The notes under the pieces: generated by a model
Told to the model about the DNA's origin: nothing
Seen by the model: the letters and a program-made list of their open reading frames with translations, nothing else
Database searches by the model: none
Program-made: the position numbers and the translations under genes
Shown here: positions 23,473 through 34,053 of the stretch, one piece after another
Layout: the number at the start of each line of letters is the position of its first letter
Numbering within the stretch: position 1 is the first letter of the stretch
NCBI GenBank assembly: GCA_944990035.1
Contig: CALYLX010000128.1
Coordinates: 434,001 to 498,000, forward strand
DNA from: Clitopilus passeckerianus
Lineage: Eukaryota > Basidiomycota > Agaricomycetes > Agaricales > Entolomataceae
Reading direction: 5' to 3'
DNA: 64,000 nt

Positions 23473-26297
23473 CTATGTAGTCGGTTTTGGTTGTATCCCA
23501 TATTGTGACAGAGTTTCGTGATTGATTGGGGCTGGGCTTCTGAATAGAAGGTCCGCCCCCGTACTTGTCTTCGGGAAGGCAATGACATCGCGAATGGATT
23601 GCGTATTGCAGAGTATAGCCATCAGACGATCTAATCCTGACCAGGAACGTCAATTCCCACTTCATAAAACGATGAAGATTGGTATTACCGAGAGCTATTC
23701 CGCCATGAGGTGGAGCGCCGCATCGGAGGGCATTTAGAAGATGCTGGAAGGGCGCTTTCTCCGTCTGATTCAACTAGATGAACAATGACGAAAGTTCGCC
23801 ATGAGGTGCCGAGCGGTGACAGGAAGCGGGGACTGACCTGCAAGATGTCGCTGAAAATGTGATCCTGCATCTCAGCGTCATGAACACGGACCGAGCCTCC
23901 GCCTAATTCCATACCATTGAGGACAAGGTCGTAATGCTGGCCCCGCACCTGATGCATTCAGGTTAGGTATAATGGCGCTTCTCAAAAAGAAGAGACATAC
24001 TGATGCGATGGTCTCTGAAGATTGCATTAGAGGTACGTCCTGCCACTTTGGGGCTGTAAAAGGGTGGTGCGAGCTGCTCCATCGACCTTTTGCTAGGAAG
24101 TCCTTGTCGTCGTCTGCTTTTGTGAACAAGGGAAATTCAATGACCCATAGGAAGTGTGGCTCCTTCGTAACAATGAACTCCTCTAAGCAAAGAAGTAAGA
24201 TTGAATATGGAGCTAGACGGAAAGAAAGGACCGCACTGCGATTTTGAGCAATTTCAAACAGGCGCAAACGAGCATTCCCAAGCGCTGTCGAACCTCCCTG
24301 CAGGCAACATTCACATGATATCGGGCAAAGTAGTGGGCGTCTACGAACCTTTGGCTGACCCTCTCGACGAGAGATCCACACCTCATCACCCTGTTGAAGG
24401 CCAAGGTGTGCGGTGATGGCAGAGGAGTCGAAAGATTGGTCTTTTGAGATGATGCCAGAGTCAGCTAGCCAAGATGCTTGGTTTTTCTTCGTGATCCGCC
24501 ACTTGATCTAACAGAGTCTTGAGCATTGGCTCCGTTATAAGAGCACCGAATTCATACCACGGAGGAGGTGGTCTGGCATTCTCTCGAAGCACCTGTAAAT
24601 TCGGGTTCAAACCCTTTGCGAACGGGTATGCATTCGATAATCTCGCCAGCCTTATCGAGGATCGAATGTTGATCCTGCGGCAGGTGCTTTGTGATATCGA
24701 TTATCTTGTCACTTGACTCAGTCGAGCTGAGATCCGTGAAAGTGATAGACTAACATACCTCAAGGCCGAACCGAGTATCAGGTTTATCGGATCCAAACTA
24801 GAGGACAATATGTAAGCCTACTTATCGCGGGAGAAATAAGCTGGGGAATTAAGGAGCTCACGCGGTTCATGGCTTCGTCATAAGTCATGACCTTAAATTG
24901 GTCTGGAAGGGTAACGCCTTCGATTTTCAGCCACACCTCACGAATCAAACGTTCTACAACGTTGCGCATCTCCTCGCCACCGATTGTCCAATCTGGAGAC
25001 GATGCCGATCCTTCCTGTGGACCCCATGACACGAATGCCATTTCCATATCAATCTGTGTGAACTCTGGCTGCCTATCTTTCCTTCCATCTTCATCTCGGA
25101 AGCATTTGGCGATCTGGAAATATCTGTCAACCCCTCCCGAGCAAATGAGCAGTTGCTTTGGCTGCTGAGGCGATTGCTGTAGCGCGTAGAACAAAGGTTC
25201 CGCCGTGGTTTCTCCGTCATTCAGGCTTGCCTTGGACGTGCGAGTTGGTACCAAGAATTCGCGAGCCCCTTCAGGAGATGATCGCAATAGAACAGGGGTC
25301 TCGACTTCAACGAAATCTAATCGTTATCCTGTGATCAGTATGTTGACAATGACAGCACGCCACAGACGTAGATTTACCTTGCCCATGAAGGATGTTGCGC
25401 ACGATGTGTGCCACCCGGCTTCGTTTCTTGAGATTATCGGATAAGGCAGTGCGCCGGAGGTCCAAGTATCGATATCGTGCTCTCAGATCATCATTCGCCT
25501 GCAAGTGTGAGAAGTACCAAGGTTAAAGCAGGAATATCCAAGCCAAGGCAAACATATGCCATACCAGGTTATGGGGATTAGATGGAACAAACGGTAGATC
25601 TCCGGCCGGATTCAGGACCGTGAATTTGTCCACCTGAACGTCGATCTCACCCGTGGGACCCTGTTAAAAGTGTTCATTAGCATTTGGGACGAATGTGAAG
25701 AATGCTAGCAATGTTCACTCACAGGCCGTCTAGCCTCAGGTGGTCGGAGTAGCACGGTGCCCTCGATCAATACAGTCGATTCAACAGGTACCCCGGCGAG
25801 GACTGATACATCAGCAGCAGCAGCGTCTTGTGAGTGATTGACAATGAGTTGAGTAATCCCATGAGAATCCTTGAGAGGAAAGAAGGACACGAGCTTGCCC
25901 TTTCTTGTTGGCGTATATGCCGAGTAAGTTTCTTGACTAACAAATGGGGTATACAGAAAAAGAGATAATCACCGTCCGGGAAGGAGCCAGCCAGTAAGAA
26001 CAACTTTGGAACCAGCATCTTTCGATGACAGAGCTCCGCAAGTATGAGTACGGCGGGGATACGGGGCTAAGAACAAGCGGTAAAGACCAAGAACAGAAGC
26101 AATAGATACAAGAGTGGCTGCTGACCACAATGAGCGCGAGATGAAGCTGGCTGGGCTACGGTGCCCGACAGGTCTTGTGATAGGTGTCTATAGAATGAGC
26201 ATGATGTACCGAGCAAATCGGGTGAACTGCGCTGAAGAAGAAGAGGCAATTGACGCGTCAAACGAGATAAGCAGCGCGTTCTGGAGACCGCCAGCAT
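23473..26297 (-). CDS. MSD1: Mitochondrial aspartyl-tRNA synthetase
   Basis: Class II synthetase charging mitochondrial tRNA-Asp. The N-terminus ([20 protein letters not shown]) is a presequence. Then come the anticodon-binding OB fold ([36 protein letters not shown]), motif 1 ([20 protein letters not shown]), [20 protein letters not shown], motif 2 ([20 protein letters not shown]), the insertion domain, [39 protein letters not shown] and motif 3 ([20 protein letters not shown]). More than ten GT-AG introns are seen. The middle is broken: near 24482-24486 (T5) a missing base restores [11 protein letters not shown], and a second shift lies at about 24610-24690 before [17 protein letters not shown]. 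Both look like indels rather than decay, because the flanking exons are well conserved. Confidence 0.9.
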
Positions 26298-26556
26298 TCC
26301 AGTTTGCTGCTACGTAGTTAATAGGAGAAAGCCAGGGTCGTCGGTTTGTTTGGCGCGCCTCGTGTAAAGCGGCACTGTGTAAATTTTGAAAGAGGCGAAA
26401 CGCGATGATGGATTGGATCAACGTCCGACACGGTGCTTTTCTCCTCCTGGCCATTGGTCCCTTGCCCTCGCTTGATATTGCCCTTTAACCACCATCAGAT
26501 GCTATAAAAGCTTTCCTTGCAATCCTTAACTTGGTTCATGTGTGCCCGTGTTCATT

Positions 26557-27612
26557 ATGGCCCTCGTCCTTCTCCCTGCTGAGCTACTCGATGCTGTCTG
26601 CGATTACCTCTCTCCTTCTGATCTCGCAGCACTCTCACGGACGTCGTCTTCAATATGCTCCGTAACACAGCGCTCGCTTTTCAGGCATATAACAATCTCA
26701 TCGATCTCTCGCAATCTGCCCGTAGTGGTCACCCTCGCAAACCAACCTCACCTGGCCCAACATGTTCGCACTTTCGCTATTAACATCGACTCCTCCAACG
26801 TCTTTCATTCATTTTACCGACTTTTGGCCACCGCGATTGCCAATATGACAGAAATTTTCTCGTTGGAACTTTTCATTGATCCTAAAGCGAGCTGGATCCT
26901 CCATAATGCACCTGGTTCCCTATATCCTCGGTTGCAGCGTTTCGCATGCACTTTTCCATTCAATTCCCATGTCACCGAATTTCTCAGCATGGCAGACGAC
27001 CTCCTGGAGCTCGAAATCCACGATGAAGAATTTTCATCCCAGCCAACACCCATCACCACGAAACTGCCGCGCAGTGCAATTCCGCGGTTATCCCAGTTCA
27101 TTGGTTCCTCCAGCGTTGCCATGGACATCGTCCCGTCCCGTCCCGTGTCGAATATAACTTTGCTCTCGGGGGACCTGACGCAAAGTGGTGTTGCAACACT
27201 CGCGACGGCCTCGGCCCCAGTGGAAATTTTCGGAGTGACGACCAGCACTGTCCCCTTGATACTCCTGGAGACGATAACCGAATGCATGCCGGACCTCATG
27301 TACCTTCGCATCATGACCAGCTACAGCTTCCCTGCTGCTCCTGAAGTGGTATGTACACCGCCCTTTCATCTCCCTTTCAAAAAGGCCCCAACTAAAGTCT
27401 CACGTGCGCAGTCATTTTACGACGATATTGCGAAGTCTCTAGGGTCGCTCCGGAAATTGCAGGGCTTTGAACTTTCAGGCATGCACTGGTGTTCCACACA
27501 CAAAGCAACCGATAGTGAAGGACGGATCTGGCAATCCCGACCTTCCACACCCGCCATCGTGGCTCAGGACCTCGACGCGGATGTCGACACCGACCTATTC
27601 CTTGCTTATTGA
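26557..27612 (+). CDS. F-box protein of the agaric leucine-rich type
   Basis: Probable substrate adaptor of an SCF ubiquitin ligase. The F-box is at the extreme N-terminus (LLPAELLDAVCDYLSPSDLA, then LSRTSSSICSVTQRSLFRHI), followed by about 270 residues of degenerate leucine-rich sequence, as in the expanded F-box families of mushrooms. The start at 26557 is the first ATG. A 63-nt intron (27349-27411, GTATGT to GCGCAG) has no stop and a length divisible by three, so both the spliced form and a retained-intron form are open. The substrate is unknown. Confidence 0.8.
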   Translation: MALVLLPAELLDAVCDYLSPSDLAALSRTSSSICSVTQRSLFRHITISSISRNLPVVVTLANQPHLAQHVRTFAINIDSSNVFHSFYRLLATAIANMTEIFSLELFIDPKASWILHNAPGSLYPRLQRFACTFPFNSHVTEFLSMADDLLELEIHDEEFSSQPTPITTKLPRSAIPRLSQFIGSSSVAMDIVPSRPVSNITLLSGDLTQSGVATLATASAPVEIFGVTTSTVPLILLETITECMPDLMYLRIMTSYSFPAAPEVVCTPPFHLPFKKAPTKVSRAQSFYDDIAKSLGSLRKLQGFELSGMHWCSTHKATDSEGRIWQSRPSTPAIVAQDLDADVDTDLFLAY

Positions 27613-27960
27613 TCATAATTCTATTGCACTTATATTTATCCTCTCACATTTTTTGCATTTTTCCGTTTATAGCACAGTTTTCTTGCATTAATCCTCGCAT
27701 TTACGCTTTCGATAGCTAATCGCATTGCAGCATCGACATACTTACATTAATCTTGCATTTTTTGACCACCTAGTACATAATCAATAGCCAACAAGCATAC
27801 TCTGTAACATAGTATATCCTACAATAGAAATTCCAATATTAGTCCGACGCATTATCCGCCCAGGAACCGAATGACTCGCTAAGACTCGCTAAGATGCTGT
27901 GACGGCCAGTTCACCGAAACTTTCATGTCACATTGATAAACCTTGACTCTTGGCTAAACC
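27613..27960. other. Intergenic region F-box gene to RPC34
   Basis: AT-rich 3' region of the F-box gene and the RPC34 promoter. A short direct duplication, gactcgctaa twice in tandem at about 27881-27900, is the only feature noticed. Confidence 0.4.
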
Positions 27961-29694
27961 ATGAGCAAACGCCCTCCCAATGAACTCGAAAGCAAGCTTC
28001 ATCAGGCTGCCTTGAAGTCTTCAAAGCGTGTACGACCCTTCTCCCTTGTGCATCGCATGTAACGCCGTCTTAATCTCCGTGCACAGGAATTATCCGCCAA
28101 GCAGGTTGAGGCGATCGTTCCAGATGTTAGTGCGCGTCAGAGTGCACTTAATTTCCTGCTTGGAGTGGGTCTTTTCAAATCATTGGTGGATGCGAAGGGC
28201 ACAGTATCGTTCAGGGCAGTGACGAAGGAGGAATTATTGGCGTGCGTCTCCCATTTTCGCAAGCAATCCATGAATCTAATTGAATCCATCCGGTTATTAA
28301 TATAGTTACAAAGACCTGAGTGTGGATGAGAACCTGGTACTGGGTCACATTAAAGCCTCTGGGAATGAAGGTATGATATGACCTTTGCACCCCAAAAGCA
28401 ACGAGCAACCCTGAGCAAGGATTTACAGGGATATGGACGAAACATTTGAAGGCGAAAACGAATCTCCATCAGACTATCATCGATCGCTGCCTGAAGACGT
28501 TGACGCAGAAAAGGCTCATCAAACGAGTGCCTTCGGTTCAAGTGCGTCATTCTTTAATACAATTGCATTGCCGCCGGTTTGAACTCATCCAAGCTCATGG
28601 CTAGCATCCGACCCGGAAGATCTATATGCTGGAAGGCTTGGACCCATCCGTGGCGTTAACAGGTGGCCCATGGTATACGGATAACGAACTCGACACCGAG
28701 TTTATACAGCATCTCACGGAGGCGTGCTTGAAGTTTATTCGAGACCAAGTGAGCCTGGGATCGAATTCTCATTGCTCCCGTTTCTTACATGTTGAACTAG
28801 ACTTTCCCGAAACGCCGAGGTGACAAGTCAGAAGGCGTGCTATATGCACTCTCCAACTCACCGGATTACCCTACTGCTGAGCAAATTCGGAACTCGTTGA
28901 GAAAGGCACGGTTGACGGAGACAGATCTTACTGTGGACCATGTCGAAATGCTGTTGAATGTCCTCGTCCTTGATGGCGAGGTAGAAAGGGTACGTGATCC
29001 TCCTTCTTGACACTTTACCTGTGTCATTCTGACATATTTTGTTAGTTACCATCCTTTGGGACCTCATGTGGAATGCAAGCATGGCCGATGATGATTCCGA
29101 CGACTCTGATACCCGCAGAGAGAAGAAACGGCGGAAAGGAAAGGAAAGCTCAAGCAAGCGGAAACGTCGGGCGCTATCCAGCGAAAGCGACACAGATTCA
29201 GACGGTGTTTCCCGCAAAAAGGTGAAACGAACTAAGTCCAAATACGCATCGGATAGCGACGCGGACTCGGATACCCAGTCCAAGAGAAAGAAAATGAAGC
29301 GGGCGGAGAATGATTCGGAAGAAGACACTGGCAGCGAGTCCGAAGTCCATTCTCCAAGAAATCCAAAAAATCACGATCAAAACGGGCCAGAGATTCTTCT
29401 GACAGTGATTCGTCTGATGAGTCGGACAACCACACCAAGAAGCACAAATCCTACAAACGTTCACCATCTCCACTTTCCGAGTGGGCGAGCTTCGATACGA
29501 GCGGGGGTGGTGGGCATGTCTACCGAGCCATTCGGAAAGAGCGGGTGACTGTTGCGGCTTTGGAAGCGCCATGCAGTTCGTGCCCTTCTTTCGACTTCTG
29601 CAAAGAGGGAGGGCCAGTCAGCCCCAAGAGCTGTGTTTATTACGGTGATTGGTTGGTTGGAGGTATGATCGCCGCGATCGAGGGCGAGGCTTAG
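27961..29694 (+). CDS. RPC34: RNA polymerase III subunit Rpc34 (RPC6/RPC39)
   Basis: Winged-helix subunit of Pol III that helps open the promoter and contacts TFIIIB. Seven exons (introns 28030-28086, 28242-28305, 28371-28428, 28542-28604, 28749-28800 and 28990-29045). Blocks: LSAKQVEAIVPDVSARQSAL, VDAKGTVSFRAVTKEE, GHIKASGNEGIWTKHLKAKT, TLTQKRLIKRVPSVQHPTRK, GGPWYTDNELDTEFI and the Cys-rich C-terminus PCSSCPSFDFCKEGGPVSPK, matching the 4Fe-4S site of RPC39. A long Lys/Arg/Ser/Asp-rich insert separates the third winged helix from the cluster. One base appears lost at 29066 (a T run), since LPSFGTS must join WNASMADDDSDDSD. A second frame change near 29337-29389 is either another lost base or a 53-nt intron with a weak donor. 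Confidence 0.92.
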
Positions 29695-29803
29695 CGGGGC
29701 AACGAAGGGATTATGGCTGAGGTTTATCCAAAGTTGTATGCTCTACATTAACATGACATATCCAACACTACCCTCTCGACAAATATACCTGCATCCTCAA
29801 CTC

Positions 29804-30750
29804 TTAGCCAGCTTGGCGCAGTCGTTTCGACGATTTGAACTTCATTCCACTCGTATATTCTGCAACCACGCCTTGATAGCGGTCTCCCCCGTCGTCCAGA
29901 ACGAACTTGTCAAAGCGCCACCCTACCAGAGGCTTCCTGTCAACTCGAAGGACATTGGCCTCTATGTCATATTCGACTCGAGAAAAGTCGAACCCTAGCC
30001 CCAATCCCAACGCCTTGGTATATGCTTCTTTCATTGTCCACATCCAGAAGAACCGACGCAGGCTGTCGGCTTCCGTTACTCCAAGGAGGGATTGTCGCTC
30101 TCGAAGGGTCAGCTAGAACAGGAGTGGTTTGAGTAGCACAAGCACAGGATGTTGTATGATAACCCAGTACCTGGTCGCTCATGCTTTCGACAAACGTCCA
30201 CAGACTTTCGTTTCTGGGTATTCGCACCTTCATGACATCGATCCCGAGCATATATGCTGGCGGTCCATGAACTCCAGAGGAATAAGCCATCGCCACAAGC
30301 GCGTTGTCGTGTGTCACATTGTAGGCAATGAGAGGATCTAATCCAACGGTAGTCTTCAGAGTGGGTTTGGATTTGACACTTCCGGTGGTACAAAGTCAAA
30401 ACGCACGACATAGGGTTTCCCAGCCTCGGTGAACGCGAACGTCATCTCTGCTGGTGAAATGCCGCGTTCCTTCAGCAAGTTTCGTACGAGCAACCGCCCA
30501 ATGAGTGTTCCTTAGTAGCTAGTTGGCACAAATTATTTCCAGTAGTCTCTGACACGCACGGCAAGCATCTTCACGTCGATAGAAACGTTGGATGCGATTG
30601 GCACTTTCCAAGTCAACAATACTGAGAGCCCGCTCGTAGAGCTAGTGCAACGGAGCCGTTCAGCTATAGACAACACCTTCGGAAAGCATAATTCATACGC
30701 ACATTGTCTGAGATGTGGTCTGGATGGTAGATAATTGCGTGAACTTGCAT
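29804..30750 (-). CDS. Sfp-type 4'-phosphopantetheinyl transferase
   Basis: Transfers the phosphopantetheine arm of CoA to a serine of carrier proteins (fatty-acid or polyketide synthases, aminoadipate reductase). Five exons with introns of about 53-66 nt. Blocks: MQVHAIIYHPDHISDN, RIQRFYRREDACRTLIGRLL, AEMTFAFTEAGKPYV, AYNVTHDNALVAMA, the Mg-binding LGIDVMKV, and FFWMWTMKEAYTKALGLGL, which is the WxxKEA signature. An apparent frameshift after GKPYV disappears if a 53-nt intron (GTGCGT to CTGAAG) is spliced. Size and motifs fit the AASDHPPT/Lys5/NpgA type that serves all carrier proteins in fungi. It shares a 100-bp divergent promoter with the Mak32-like gene. Confidence 0.9.
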
Positions 30751-30850
30751 AGTGAACGTAGATCGGAAGCAACGGACATCAGGAGCGTGTTAGACCAGGC
30801 GAAGAAGAATCAGGATCTTATCTTATCCTTCTCTCGAGGTGACCACCACC

Positions 30851-32291
30851 ATGGCGAACGACAGCTCGTTCACCCCCTTTGGAACACTTGGATTGTTTAT
30901 CATCGATGATTTCGAGTTCTTGGACGAAAGTGGCAATCCAACTGGGAGAACTGCTGAACCTCAGGAAAGACTGGATTGTTTCTTGATCCTTTCAACTGTC
31001 CTCCGTCTGACCTCCACCTTAGATAGGTGGCGGAGGAACTTACGCTGCGATTGGGGCTCGAATATGGTACGAAATTGCTAGAAGATTTAGATGAGCTGTC
31101 TACCGAGCCTCTGCACGAGCAGGCTACCTGCCGAGGATATTTCAATGATCGTCGATAAAGGACACGATTTCCCTTCCGACATTGAGGCGCGACTACTCTC
31201 CTTCGGAAAGGACATGTGGCTCTTCAGAGATCAACCTGAGAGGAAGACAACTCGAGCATTAAACTCATACAAGGGCGATCACAGAGAGTAAGCTTGCCGC
31301 TCCTCTGGGACTATTTTCAGTGTTTAGTACAGTTCGGGCAGCTTTGAGTATACGACACCAAGGTTACGGCTTACACCTAAAGACTATATTGGTGTCAAGG
31401 ATCCACTTCCTCAAACGTTGCATTTTGTCTGTTCTCCTACTCGAGCATCAACTATTGTCAGAGAGGTCAGAGAAGCGCAAGCTGGAGTGGCGCCTCACTG
31501 GAATCCGACTCTAATCTACGAGCCAATACCTGTATGTCGCCCCTTGCTATGCTAAGTCTGGCATGCTCATTCGTCTGGGCAGTTCCGCTGCGTACCCGAA
31601 GAGTTACCTTCGTTGATCAAAGTTCTACCCTCGATATCGATTCTCAGGTAAGTATTTCTGGCAACCTATCGGCGGGAAGTTTATGCATTGTGCGCCATGT
31701 AGTCCCAACGCCGAGGAAGCATTGGACCTTCTCTCTATACCTGGCCCTCCATCTAGGAGAATATCGAACAAGCAGCAAATCGCTTCCTAGAATATGGAAT
31801 TGGGGAAGCCGGCGGGGGTAATGTTATTATCAGAAGTGGTGAAATGGGTGCATTCGTTATGTCTAGAAAGGACAGCGGCCGATGGATCTCTGCCTTCTGG
31901 GCAGAAACAGATATTGACAAGGTCGTGGATGTGACAGGTAAGAAGGCTGTTACTTCCTCCAACATGACCGAGTATCAATACTAGAATGCTTCGAAAATAG
32001 GGGCTGGTAATTCTTTCCTTGGAGGACTGGCGGCAGGCCTTGAGCTGGCTCACGGGGATATATACCAAGGTGAAAGCTCCTAGCACTTCTCCAGTCTACC
32101 TGGCTGATCCCAACCACGCAGCGACGATGTATGCAACAGTGTCTGCGTCCTTTATCATAGAGCAAGGTGGTTTACCAACCCACACCGAAAGCGATGGCCT
32201 TTGGAACGGAGACAGGCCACAGTGGAGATTAGAAGCCTTGCAGACCGTCACAGATAGGAGATCAGCACGTCAATTAACATATACACAGTAG
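30851..32291 (+). CDS. MAK32: Mak32-like PfkB-family protein
   Basis: PfkB (ribokinase) fold protein of the yeast Mak32 group; the substrate is unknown. Blocks: TLGLFIIDDFEFLDESGNPT, IGGGGTYAAIGARIWLPAED, MIVDKGHDFPSDIEARLLSF, VREVREAQAGVAPHWNPTLI, EEALDLLSIPGPPSRR, AANRFLEYGIGEAGGGNVII and VDVTGAGNSFLGGLAAGLEL. The last replaces the usual GAGD by GAGN at the catalytic Asp position. Two oddities: the first intron (30964-31022) begins GAAAGA instead of GT, and the frame breaks at 31760-31761, where one extra A would join SIPGPPSRR to IEQAANRFLEYG. The other introns are normal GT-AG. The start at 30851 is the first ATG after the divergent promoter. Confidence 0.85.
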
Positions 32292-32334
32292 AATTACAAC
32301 AGCAATAAAGATAGGCGACATAGGGAATGGACTG

Positions 32335-33002
32335 TCATTGTTGAGTGGATTGAAACTTAGCTCGACTGGCTGCGAACAATGCTTCCTGGTGGGCTAGTAG
32401 TTCCTCCTCCGTCATCCCTGACTGTTCGAATTTGGAGACCTTCTTTTCGCGGTCCTGAAGCAAGAATGTCAGTTTCAGAAAGGGAGGTAGGAGTGTATGA
32501 CGCACTTTCAGCTGTTGCTTGTGGTCTTTCAGCACATCCTCAACCTCCGCAGTGAATGAATCGAAACCGAGCCTCTGGTATCGAAAGGATGAGTACAGAA
32601 TGGATGATCCATCGCGGGTGCTGACCTTCAGAGCGCTGATGATGTGTTCAGGTGCAATGGTCTTCTTTGATTCTTGCTCGCATATCTCGTTTGCTTCCGA
32701 TGAAATCAAATGGATGAACTCTGAACCAAATGTCAGTCAAAATAGTAAGGATTGAAAAAGAACGACGCGTGTTCACCTACACAACACTCTATCACCAAGT
32801 CCCGGGTCTCCTTTGCGCAAACGATGTCATTTGGGAGCAATTCTACAGCAGACTGGTGTAAGGGGATGCGAGTCTAAAACGGCTTTCAGAGGCTCGGAAC
32901 GGAAAACATACCAGATATCATCTTTGCCACTGTCGCTTTGGGCAACGACAAATCATCGTCTCCGGGCGGCGCGCCTCCAGAAGGTCCTTCGCGGTCTGAC
33001 AT
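32335..33002 (-). CDS. NCB2: Negative cofactor 2 beta (Dr1/Ncb2)
   Basis: Histone-fold subunit that, with NC2-alpha, binds TBP on promoters and blocks TFIIA/TFIIB. Four exons (introns 32843-32911, 32721-32776 and about 32465-32506). Blocks: DLSLPKATVAKMISELLPND, CAKETRDLVIECCVEFIHL, ISSEANEICEQESKKTIAPE, HIISALK, LGFDSFTAEVEDVLKDHKQQ and SGMTEEELLAHQEALFAASR near the C-terminus. Order, spacing and the TIAPEHIISAL helix match Dr1. It is intact. It shares a 149-bp divergent promoter with SmF, containing a CACGTG box. Confidence 0.95.
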
Positions 33003-33129
33003 CGCGTGCGCAGGCTCAAGGTCAGCGTTGAACTTGGAAGGCAAAAGTGGGGAATTTTGGTGCGATCGGGGTCGAATTGATGTGGGCTTTTTATGGGCTT
33101 CGCTTGTTGAGTACACCTTCCTGATTTGG

Positions 33130-33135
33130 CACGTG
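33130..33135. promoter_or_regulatory. CACGTG box in the NC2-beta/SmF divergent promoter
   Basis: E-box core 16 bp upstream of the SmF start codon and 128 bp from the NC2-beta start. The function is inferred from position alone. Confidence 0.4.
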
Positions 33136-33150
33136 CTGTTTTCAACCACC

Positions 33151-33615
33151 ATGTCCTCCGTAAGTTCTTTGTTAGAATGTCGGTATCTAAAGGCAGACTG
33201 TATTCACGATTGCAAACGATAGGTCAACCCAGTGAATCCCAAGCCATTCCTCCAAGAGCTCACAGGCAAGCCGGTCTTTGTTCGCCTAAAGTGGGGACTG
33301 GAATACAAAGGATTCCTCGTTAGTACGGATGGATACATGAACCTCCAGGTATTTGCAATGTATCTGTGGATGCTAACATATCTTCTGACTCATGAAATAT
33401 AGTTGGCAAACACCGAGGAATATCAGGACGGTCAATCGAATGGTGCTCTCGGGGAAGTCTTCATAAGGTGCGATCTTCCGTCCTTATCGCGATAAATTTC
33501 ACTCATTGCTGTATTAGATGTAACAACGTGCTGTATATTATAAGTGGCCTTTCTTTGTTACATGCCATGCTTTTACTGACGATAATTCATCCAACACAGA
33601 GAGGCATCAGAATGA
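33151..33615 (+). CDS. SMX3: Spliceosomal SmF protein
   Basis: Core Sm-ring subunit of U1, U2, U4 and U5 snRNPs. The first exon encodes only MSS; introns follow at 33160-33232, 33349-33402 and about 33470-33516. Sm1 motif: [20 protein letters not shown] then [18 protein letters not shown]; Sm2: [14 protein letters not shown], the Sm RCNN signature. This clearly matches SmF rather than LSm6. The last exon is uncertain. After VLYI the sequence reads ATTATAAGT, which looks like a donor lacking GG, and the acceptor at 33599 leads to EASE and a TGA at 33615. If a GTGGCC donor is used instead, the tail is longer and unrelated. A two-base loss would explain the odd junction. Confidence 0.88.
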
Positions 33616-34053
33616 TGAACAAACATTCAACGCCGTAGTGACTGTATATTCGCTTTTGCCATCTATGTGCAAATGTACCCATCATGTCACATAAAAATGC
33701 ACGCCCCTGCAAGTTTCACGAAAAAGCTGTTGGAGGAGGTTTCACGAGGGCTCACTCAATCCGTAACGTTTGAAAATACCTGTAATCTAATTGTTCCGTT
33801 TTTGCCGCGCAAACAACATGAATCATCAACAGTCACCCCTGTGGTCTATTGAGGCGTCTCTGCTACTTTGCTACTGTTCCAGAGCCTTGAAAGTGTTGCT
33901 GAAAGTTCTGCACTGATCAAGAACCAATCAGAAGCATTTGCGGCCCCGCGCACCGCCACCACTGGCATGTGTCAGCATGCGATATAAAACTCGCAGCAAT
34001 TTTCCGTGCAGCATCCTTCCCCACCTTCAACCGCACACACCATAACACATACG
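33616..34053. other. Intergenic region SmF to LLP-like gene
   Basis: Untranslated and promoter sequence; no exon or RNA gene recognised. Confidence 0.4.

Noticed and set aside
30350..30410. An apparent frameshift in the phosphopantetheinyl transferase after GKPYV
   Set aside because: A 53-nt GT-AG intron (GTGCGT to CTGAAG) with a good donor restores the frame into TTVGLDPLIAYNVTHD, so no error is needed.
31649..31763. Skipping the SPNAEEALDLLSIPGPPSR segment of the Mak32-like gene as intron
   Set aside because: That segment is typical of the family, and skipping it gives the wrong phase; a lost A at 31760 fits better.
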